Positions 58,281 to 64,000 of a stretch of 64,000 nt of DNA are shown here, piece after piece. The stretch's first letter is position 1; every line of letters starts with the position of its first letter. The position numbers and the translations under genes were made by a program. Origin of the DNA: an uncultured Clostridia bacterium. Its GTDB lineage: Bacteria; Bacillota; Clostridia; Christensenellales; Borkfalkiaceae. The notes under the pieces were generated by a model. That model was not told where the DNA came from. It made no database searches and worked only from the letters and a program-made list of their open reading frames with translations. The stretch covers positions 1-64,000 of the forward strand of contig CALVRO010000007.1 in assembly GCA_944358655.1 (NCBI GenBank). Direction: 5' to 3'.

Positions 58281-58512
58281 CGCCAAAATTCTACGTTGCC
58301 TTGCGCCGCCTATCGGCAGAAAAATTGCCGATAAAGTAAGGGATGAAATACTAATAAGGAATTCCTTACCAAAATTTTAACGGCTGCGGCGTCGGTGTGA
58401 GCGTCCGTGCCACTTGATCGTCGGCCGCAGCCCGCCCCTCGGCCCGCCCCTCGGCCCGCCCCGCGCCGAGGGCAGGGGCTGCAAAAAAGTTGAAAAAATT
58501 TTTTGATACATC
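58281..58512. other. Gene-free stretch with four hairpins
   Basis: No gene and no R1-R7 copy recognised. Stems: TATCGGCA/TGCCGATA (about 58313-58335); GTAAGG/CCTTAC with an AAGGAATTCCTT palindrome inside (about 58337-58369); GGCTGCGGC (58382-58390)/GCCGCAGCC (58424-58432); and CCTCGGC (58449-58455)/GCCGAGG (58465-58471), preceded by short tandem CCCCTCGGCC repeats. Confidence 0.45.
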
Positions 58513-58541
58513 TTGAAAATGCTAAAAAGGGGTGATATAAT
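58513..58541 (+). promoter_or_regulatory. Promoter of the second eda gene
   Basis: TTGAAA (58513-58518), a 17-bp spacer, and TATAAT (58536-58541) with TG upstream (extended -10). Confidence 0.75.
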
Positions 58542-58587
58542 ATAGGCGCAAATAAAATTAAAATTTTTTCAGGAGGATGAAAAAACA

Positions 58588-59208
58588 ATGACAACCGAAC
58601 AGAAGATCGAGCGCATCTCCGAGATGAAGGTGGTGCCCGTAGTTGTATTCAACAGCATTGAGGAAGTGCTGCCCAAAATGGAAGCTCTGGTAAAGGGCGG
58701 TCTGCCCTGCGCCGAGATAACCTTCCGCACCGAGTGCGCGGCCGAGGCCATCTCGCTCGCCACTAAGTCCTTCCCCGACGCCTTCATAGGCGCGGGCACC
58801 GTCATCAACCGCAACCAGTGCGAGCAGGCCATAGTTGCGGGCGCGCAGTTCATAGTTTCGCCCGGCTTCTCGCCCGAAGTCGCCGACTGCTGCGCCGAGC
58901 ACGACATGCTCTATCTCCCCGGCGTGGTAACGCCCACCGAGGTCATAGCCGCCGTTGCCAAGGGCCTCACCACCTTAAAGTTCTTCCCCGCCTCCAACTA
59001 CGGCGGACTCAAGACCATAAAGGCCATCTGCGCGGCCTTCCCCTACCTCAAGATAATGCCCACGGGCGGCATCAACGCCGACAACATCCTCGAATACCTC
59101 GCCTACGACAAGATCATCGCCTGCGGCGGCAGCTGGATGATGAAGGGCACTCCCGCCGAGATAGAAAGGGCCACCGCTCAGGCCGTGGCGCTCGTCAACG
59201 GCAAGTGA
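58588..59208 (+). CDS. eda: KDPG/KHG aldolase, single-domain
   Basis: A 206-residue Eda of standard length. It has CAEITFRTE (catalytic Glu), FIGAGTVIN, LPGVVTPTEV (standard loop), the Schiff-base Lys in TTLKFFPASNYGG, and PTGGIN. It carries out the same reaction as the aldolase part of 17016-17999, without the VOC module. It has its own promoter, the Shine-Dalgarno AGGAGG, and a terminator at 59232-59270, so it is monocistronic and presumably regulated differently from the operon copy. Confidence 0.93.
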   Translation: MTTEQKIERISEMKVVPVVVFNSIEEVLPKMEALVKGGLPCAEITFRTECAAEAISLATKSFPDAFIGAGTVINRNQCEQAIVAGAQFIVSPGFSPEVADCCAEHDMLYLPGVVTPTEVIAAVAKGLTTLKFFPASNYGGLKTIKAICAAFPYLKIMPTGGINADNILEYLAYDKIIACGGSWMMKGTPAEIERATAQAVALVNGK

Positions 59209-59231
59209 TCGCCTGTAAGCAAAACCTGACC

Positions 59232-59270
59232 TTCCGCCCGCCCCGTCGCGGGCGGAAATTTTATTATTTT
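59232..59270 (+). terminator. Intrinsic terminator of the second eda gene
   Basis: TTCCGCCCG (59232-59240)/CGGGCGGAA (59249-59257), then ATTTTATTATTTT. Confidence 0.85.
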
Positions 59271-59304
59271 CAGCAAAAAATCATCCATTTGAAAAAATTC
59301 CGTA

Positions 59305-59334
59305 TTGACTTTTGCCCTTGCCGTATGTTACAAT
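59305..59334 (+). promoter_or_regulatory. Promoter of the GH13-glgB unit
   Basis: TTGACT (59305-59310), an 18-bp spacer, and TACAAT (59329-59334). The leader is long (about 165 nt) and holds a GCCCGCC/GGGCGGT stem and a GCGCGCC/GGGCGCGC stem just before the start codon. Confidence 0.6.
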
Positions 59335-59505
59335 TTTAAAGGACGATAAATACAGTAAGCTCATATAATACACTAAGGCAGGCGCCCGCCCTCGTTTTCG
59401 GGCGGTGCGGCCCGTATATACATATAGTCCGCGGGGCGGAGGGGAGCCTTCCCTTCGCTTGAAACTTGCGGAGCGCGCCGTGCGGGCGCGCCGGTAACAG
59501 ATGGT

Positions 59506-61542
59506 ATGATAAACAGAAGTGCACTTTTCAGCGACGAAACAACACAATTCAAAAGCCCCTACGCCCCCCGCCCGGGCGACAACGTCACCGTGCGCCTGCG
59601 CACGCTGAGCAACGACGTTTTAAAGGTCTACGTCTGCTTCGGCGGCCGCAGGATGGAGATGGTAAAGGAGGGCCCCGATCCCACGGGCACCTTCGACTAT
59701 TACCGCCTCGAGTTCGAGTGCCCCGACGCCGAGGAGGTCAGCTACTATTTTCAGATCTCCGACGACGACGACATAGTTTTCTACAACCGCCTCGGGCCCG
59801 TCACCAACAATCAGGAGGAGTACAACTTCTCCTTCATTCCCGGCTTCGACGTGCCCGACTGGGCCAAGGGCAGGGTGTTCTACCAGATATTCACCGACAG
59901 GTTCTGCAACGGCGAGCCGCGCAACGACGTCACCGACAACGAGTATTACTACACGGGCGGACACGTCAGGCGGGTGACCGACTGGTTCGCCCCGCCCGCC
60001 CATCTCGACGTGGGCAACTTCTACGGCGGAGATCTGCAGGGCGTGGAGAGCAAGATAGACTATCTCGCCTCGCTCGGCGTCGAGGGAATATATTTCAATC
60101 CCCTCTTCGTCTCGCCCTCCAACCACAAGTACGACACGCAGGACTACGACAACATAGACCCTCACCTCGCCGTCATAGAGGACGACTGCGAGCACGCCAT
60201 GCAGCATTGGGAAAAGCACAACGGCTTCGCGGCGCGCTATATAACGCGCGTCACCACGGCGCGCAACCTCGAGGCGAGCAGCCGCTACTTCGCCGACCTC
60301 GTGCAGAAGTTGCACGAGCGCGGCATAGCCGTCATACTCGACGGCGTGTTCAACCACTGCGGCTCCTTCAACAAGTGGATGGACCGCGAGGGCATCTACC
60401 TCAACAAACCGGGCTACGAAAAGGGCGCCTACCAGTCGGTGCGCAGCCCCTACCGCAAATACTTCGCCTTTAAAAAGGCCGCCGCCCACGCCCCCTACGA
60501 GGGGTGGTGGGGCATTGAGACCCTGCCCAAGCTCAACTACGAAAAGAGCGACGAGCTGTGCGAACAGATACTCAGCGTGGGCGAAAAGTGGGTGTCCGCG
60601 CCCTACAACGTCGACGGCTGGCGGCTGGACGTGGCCGCCGACCTCGGCCACAGCCCCCAGTTCAACCACAAGTTCTGGCAGGCCTTCTCGGCGCGAGTAA
60701 AGGCGGCCAATCCCCAAAGCTTCATCTTTGCCGAACACTACGGCGATCCCTCGCCGTGGCTCAACGGCAAAGAGTGGGATACGGTAATGAACTACGACGC
60801 CTTCATGGAGCCCGTAACGTGGTTTCTGACGGGCATGGAAAAGCACTCCAACTACTTCGACGCGGGCAAGTACAACAACGGCGCCACCTTCTTCTACGAG
60901 ATGAACAAAAACATGGGCCGCCTGCCCAGGCCCTCGCTCGATTCGGCCATAAACCAGCTCTCCAACCACGACCATTCGCGCTTTTTAACGCGCACCAACC
61001 GCACCGCCGGCACCCTTGCCAAGAACGGCGCCGCAGCCGCGGGCGAAGGAGTGGACGTGCGGGTCATGAAGCTGGGCGTGCTCATGCAGATGACGTGGCC
61101 GGGCTGCCCCACGCTCTACTACGGCGACGAGGCGGGTCAGGTGGGCTGGACGGATCCCGACAGCCGCCGCACTTACCCGTGGGGCGGCGAGAATACCTCG
61201 CTCATAGATACCCACCGCTCGGCCATAGCCATGCGCAAGAGGGTGCACTGCCTCAAAATGGGCTCGGTAAAGGCGCTCGACGCCGGCATAGGCTATATCT
61301 GCTACGGCCGCTTCGACGAAACCGACTGCGCCGTCGTCGTCATCAACAACAACGATAAGGAGATAACGCTCACCGTTCCCGTATGGCAGACGGGCGTCGC
61401 CCGCACCGACAGGCTGGGCCTGTACTACTGCGTGGGCTTCGACGACTACAGCCCCGAGCACATGCTCGACGTGCGCTTCGGCCGCATGGTCGTCACCCTT
61501 CCGCCCCACTCGGGCTGCGTGTACGGCAAGTCCTTCAAGTAA
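59506..61542 (+). CDS. GH13 alpha-glucan hydrolase (neopullulanase/cyclomaltodextrinase type)
   Basis: A 678-residue enzyme. An N-terminal CBM34-like beta domain (about 1-115) joins an alpha-amylase barrel with DGVFNH (279-284), nucleophile Asp375 in DGWRLDVAADL, acid/base Glu410 in FAEHYGD, and Asp489 in LSNHDHSR, then a C-terminal beta domain. This build cleaves alpha-1,4 and some alpha-1,6 links in cyclodextrins, pullulan or maltodextrins. No signal peptide, so it acts on internal glucans. The ATG at 59506 has only a weak Shine-Dalgarno, inside a hairpin region. glgB follows 141 nt later. Confidence 0.93.
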   Translation: MINRSALFSDETTQFKSPYAPRPGDNVTVRLRTLSNDVLKVYVCFGGRRMEMVKEGPDPTGTFDYYRLEFECPDAEEVSYYFQISDDDDIVFYNRLGPVTNNQEEYNFSFIPGFDVPDWAKGRVFYQIFTDRFCNGEPRNDVTDNEYYYTGGHVRRVTDWFAPPAHLDVGNFYGGDLQGVESKIDYLASLGVEGIYFNPLFVSPSNHKYDTQDYDNIDPHLAVIEDDCEHAMQHWEKHNGFAARYITRVTTARNLEASSRYFADLVQKLHERGIAVILDGVFNHCGSFNKWMDREGIYLNKPGYEKGAYQSVRSPYRKYFAFKKAAAHAPYEGWWGIETLPKLNYEKSDELCEQILSVGEKWVSAPYNVDGWRLDVAADLGHSPQFNHKFWQAFSARVKAANPQSFIFAEHYGDPSPWLNGKEWDTVMNYDAFMEPVTWFLTGMEKHSNYFDAGKYNNGATFFYEMNKNMGRLPRPSLDSAINQLSNHDHSRFLTRTNRTAGTLAKNGAAAAGEGVDVRVMKLGVLMQMTWPGCPTLYYGDEAGQVGWTDPDSRRTYPWGGENTSLIDTHRSAIAMRKRVHCLKMGSVKALDAGIGYICYGRFDETDCAVVVINNNDKEITLTVPVWQTGVARTDRLGLYYCVGFDDYSPEHMLDVRFGRMVVTLPPHSGCVYGKSFK

Positions 61543-61683
61543 CTGCCGTTCAACGGCGCATATTCGCGGGGCAATGCCCGTTCCGGCCCTTTTTTAAGGG
61601 TATGGGCGGCGGAGCAGGCTAAAATGTGATAGAGCGGCATATATGCCGCCATAAATAAACTTTTGACCAAAGGGGGATAAATA

Positions 61684-63747
61684 ATGCAAAACAGATTTTT
61701 CGGCGACCTTGACAGGTATCTCTTCCATCACGGCACGCACTACGAGCTCTACAACAAAATGGGCGCGCATATCCGCGAGGTGGACGGCGTGCGCGGCACC
61801 CACTTCGTGCTCTGGGCGCCTTCGGCGCGCGCGGTGTGCGTGGTGTCGGACGGCAACGGCTGGACGCCGTGGCGCGACATTATGGAAAAGGTGGACGACT
61901 GCATTTGGGAACTCTTCGTGCCCGGCATGCGCGAGGGGGACAAGTATAAATTCCTCATCGTCCGCGCCGACGGCAGCGAGGTCTACAAGATAGACCCCTA
62001 CGAGTTCGGCAGCGAAAGGCGGCCGGCCAACGCCTCGGTGGTCACCAATCTCGACGACTACGAGTGGGGCGACGGCGAGTACATGGCCGCCAAAAAGGGC
62101 GAAAACTACCTTGAAAAGCCCATGGCCGTCTACGAGGTGCACCTCGGCTCGTGGAAGAAAGACCTTGAAAAGTGGGACGAGGACAAGTTCCTCGACTATC
62201 GCCGTCTGGCCCATGAACTTGCCGAGTATATGGAATACATGGGCTACACGCATATCGAAGTCATGGGCATATGCGAATACCCCTTCGACCCCTCGTGGGG
62301 ATATCAGGTGACGGGCTACTTCTGTCCCACGGCGCGCTACGGCAGCCCGCAGGACTTCATGTACTTCGTCGACTACATGCACCAACACGGCTTCGGCGTC
62401 ATTTTGGACTGGGTGCCCGCCCACTTCCCCAAGGACGACTTCGGCCTGGCCAACTTCGACGGCACGCCCCTCTACGAGTACGCAGATCCGCTGCGCGCCG
62501 AATACCCCGAGTGGGGCACCAAGGCCTTCGACCTCGGCAAGCCCGAGGTGAGCAACTTCCTCATCGCCTCGGCCTTCTTCTGGGTGGAAAAGTACCACAT
62601 AGACGCCCTGCGCGCCGACGCGGTGGCCGCCATGCTCTACAACTCCTTCGGCAGGAGCGAGTGGCGCCCCAACAAGGACGGCGGCAACCTCAACTACGAA
62701 TCCTTCGAGTTCTTCAAGCACCTCAACTCCATGCTCAGAACGCGCACCGACGCCTTCATAATCGCCGAGGACAGCTCCATCATAGAGGGCATAACCGCCC
62801 CCGTGGCCAAGGGCGGTCTGGGCTTCGGATTAAAGTGGAACATGGGCTGGATGAACGACACGCTGCGCTATATAAAGAAGGACCCCGTCTACCGCAAGTA
62901 CCACCACTGGCTGATGACGCACACCTTCGAGTATATCTTCCTCGAGCACTACATACTCGTGCTCTCGCACGACGAAGTGGTGTACGGCAAGGGCAGCATG
63001 TGGCGCAAGATGCCCGGCGACGACATGGCCAAGTTCGGCTGCCTCAAGTGCTACTACACGATGATGATGGGCCACCCCGGCAAAAAGCTGCTCTTCATGG
63101 GTCAGGACTTCGCGCAGGAGAACGAGTGGAACTTCCGCACCTCGCTCGACTGGCACCTCTGCGACGACCCCGGGCACAGGGACGTTATGAACTGCTATCG
63201 CGCCCTGTTAAAGCTGTACAGGGAACGCCCCGTGCTGCACAACGACACCAGCTATAAATCCTTCGAGTGGATAGAGAGCGGCGACGTCAGCCGTTCGATA
63301 TTCTCCTTCATACGCCGCAACCCGTGGAACTACAACGACGGCCTGATATTCGTTATAAACATGACGCCCGTCGACTACTGCGATTTCGGCGTGGGCGCGC
63401 CCGTGGACGGCACATATAAGCGGGTGTTCTCCACCTATCCCGACGGCAGCGAGTTTGCCGTCGAGGCGCAGCCGACGCTCTGCAACGGCAGGCCCTACAA
63501 GCTGACTTTCGACCTCCGCCCCTACGAGGCCATCGTGCTCGAGATACCCTATCACGAGTCCACCGAGGAGGAGAAGAAGGCCGAAAAGCGCGTGCGTAGC
63601 CGCGTAAAGCGCGAGCACAAGCTTGTAAAAACTACGGCCCACGCCCCCGAAGTGGAGATACCCTGCGAGCTCCTGCCTGGGGACAAGCCCGCAACAAAGG
63701 CTAAAAAGCCCGCCGCCAAAAAGGGCGCGGCAAGCAAGAGCAAATAA
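61684..63747 (+). CDS. glgB: 1,4-alpha-glucan branching enzyme
   Basis: A 687-residue GlgB. The N-terminal CBM48 domain (about 20-125, with FVLWAPSARAV) precedes the GH13 barrel: nucleophile Asp312 in ALRADAVAAM, acid/base Glu362 in IIAEDSS, Asp430 in LSHDEVVYGKG. A C-terminal beta domain ends near residue 630. It makes alpha-1,6 branches in glycogen. The last 60 or so residues form a Lys/Ala-rich tail (KPATKAKKPAAKKGAASKSK at the end), not part of the usual enzyme. Shine-Dalgarno AAAGGGGGA. Confidence 0.95.
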   Translation: MQNRFFGDLDRYLFHHGTHYELYNKMGAHIREVDGVRGTHFVLWAPSARAVCVVSDGNGWTPWRDIMEKVDDCIWELFVPGMREGDKYKFLIVRADGSEVYKIDPYEFGSERRPANASVVTNLDDYEWGDGEYMAAKKGENYLEKPMAVYEVHLGSWKKDLEKWDEDKFLDYRRLAHELAEYMEYMGYTHIEVMGICEYPFDPSWGYQVTGYFCPTARYGSPQDFMYFVDYMHQHGFGVILDWVPAHFPKDDFGLANFDGTPLYEYADPLRAEYPEWGTKAFDLGKPEVSNFLIASAFFWVEKYHIDALRADAVAAMLYNSFGRSEWRPNKDGGNLNYESFEFFKHLNSMLRTRTDAFIIAEDSSIIEGITAPVAKGGLGFGLKWNMGWMNDTLRYIKKDPVYRKYHHWLMTHTFEYIFLEHYILVLSHDEVVYGKGSMWRKMPGDDMAKFGCLKCYYTMMMGHPGKKLLFMGQDFAQENEWNFRTSLDWHLCDDPGHRDVMNCYRALLKLYRERPVLHNDTSYKSFEWIESGDVSRSIFSFIRRNPWNYNDGLIFVINMTPVDYCDFGVGAPVDGTYKRVFSTYPDGSEFAVEAQPTLCNGRPYKLTFDLRPYEAIVLEIPYHESTEEEKKAEKRVRSRVKREHKLVKTTAHAPEVEIPCELLPGDKPATKAKKPAAKKGAASKSK

Positions 63748-63847
63748 CGCTTAAAAATGTATTGGCGGGCACATATGTGCCCGCCAAACAAACATACGGC
63801 GGCGCGGGGAGCGCATGCGCTCCCCGCGCCGCCAAAGGAGGAACGCC

Positions 63848-64000
63848 ATGTCCGAAATGGCAAAAAACCCCGTAATATACGCCGACTATTCCGACCCCGA
63901 CGTCATACGCGTCGGCGACGACTTCTACATGATATCGTCGTCCTTCAACTATGTGCCGGGCGTGCCCGTTCTGCACTCCAAAAATCTTGTGGAGTGGGAA
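63848..64000 (+). CDS. GH43-family glycoside hydrolase, N-terminal fragment
   Basis: The first 51 codons of a gene cut by the window edge. The start MSEMAKNPVIYADYSDPD, then VIRVGDDFYMISSSFNYVPG, is the first blade of a GH43 beta-propeller, with the catalytic base Asp in the DPDV motif. GH43 enzymes are mostly beta-xylosidases or alpha-L-arabinofuranosidases; the substrate cannot be read from this part. No signal peptide. It has a very strong AAAGGAGG Shine-Dalgarno. Confidence 0.85.
   Translation, partial: MSEMAKNPVIYADYSDPDVIRVGDDFYMISSSFNYVPGVPVLHSKNLVEWE

Noticed and set aside
1394..64000. Insertion sequences, tRNA or rRNA genes in the repeat-rich gaps
   Set aside because: No transposase motif, cloverleaf with GGTTCRA arm or rRNA sequence was recognised in any gap; the gaps are explained by the R1-R7 repeats.

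Overview
The window is a GC-rich stretch (roughly 60 % GC) of a bacterial chromosome that reads as a member of the Firmicutes/Clostridia. Reasons: Bacillus/Clostridia gene order (greA-lysS; a decarboxylase-tmk-holB-yaaT-yabB-rsmI run as in the B. subtilis yaa/yab region; rpmE-DUF1385-prmC-prfA), strong purine-rich Shine-Dalgarno sites, consensus sigma-A promoters with 17-bp spacers, a yybP-ykoY riboswitch, an LplB/YtcP-type sugar ABC transporter and a FeoB-associated Cys-rich protein. An uncultured gut Clostridia lineage (Christensenellales-like) is plausible, but that is a guess. I saw no rRNA, tRNA, CRISPR array or transposase.

Layout. 0-5.3 kb: DUF378 protein and a small hypothetical (minus strand), an Lrp-type regulator with an aminotransferase, greA and lysS. 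6-13.3 kb: the yaa/yab-type housekeeping run, with a ferredoxin gene and repeats inserted, ending in a DUF697 membrane protein. 13.8-16.8 kb: a Ca/Mn-type P-ATPase (minus) behind a yybP-ykoY riboswitch. 17-42.2 kb: a hexuronate/pectin catabolism region: eda-VOC fusion, kdgK, a TIM-barrel isomerase, kduI, an ABC ATPase, uxaB-uxaA-uxaC, a cytosolic pectin methylesterase (minus), then one long operon with two permeases, an 851-residue binding lipoprotein, an ATPase, four or five accessory membrane proteins, a GH28 and a GH105. 42.6-54 kb: a small membrane protein, YfcE phosphodiesterase with a HAD phosphatase, an alcohol-dehydrogenase-like protein, rpmE, a DUF1385-PrmC fusion, prfA, a DtxR-type regulator and a feoA-feoA-feoB-Cys-rich iron operon. 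54-64 kb: an aminotransferase, a small P-loop protein, thrC, a second eda, a GH13 enzyme, glgB and the start of a GH43 gene.

How the genes work together. The ABC operon would import pectic oligosaccharides. CE8, GH28 and GH105, all without signal peptides, would de-esterify and split them in the cytosol. UxaC-UxaB-UxaA and KduI would channel galacturonate and unsaturated uronate towards KDG, then KdgK and Eda to pyruvate and glyceraldehyde-3-phosphate. KduD is not in the window. A 16-bp operator-like sequence is shared by the eda leader and the transporter operon, suggesting one regulator.

The gene-free gaps (0.3-1.15 kb) are not empty. They are mosaics of at least seven families of hairpin-forming interspersed repeats, several with compensatory base changes between copies: R1, the CATTTCGA/ATCTCC element; R2, a 126-130 bp element with TTGTCAT terminal inverted repeats; R3, a nested hairpin just after stop codons; R4, a four-hairpin array spaced by CGATAT; R5, the GGGGAGGTG/CGGAGAGGG element; R6, a ~200 bp element around a TCGCGCAAAA stem; R7, a GC hairpin that is tandem at 42.3 kb. 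These, and the accessory membrane proteins of the pectin transporter, are the best candidates for something undescribed.
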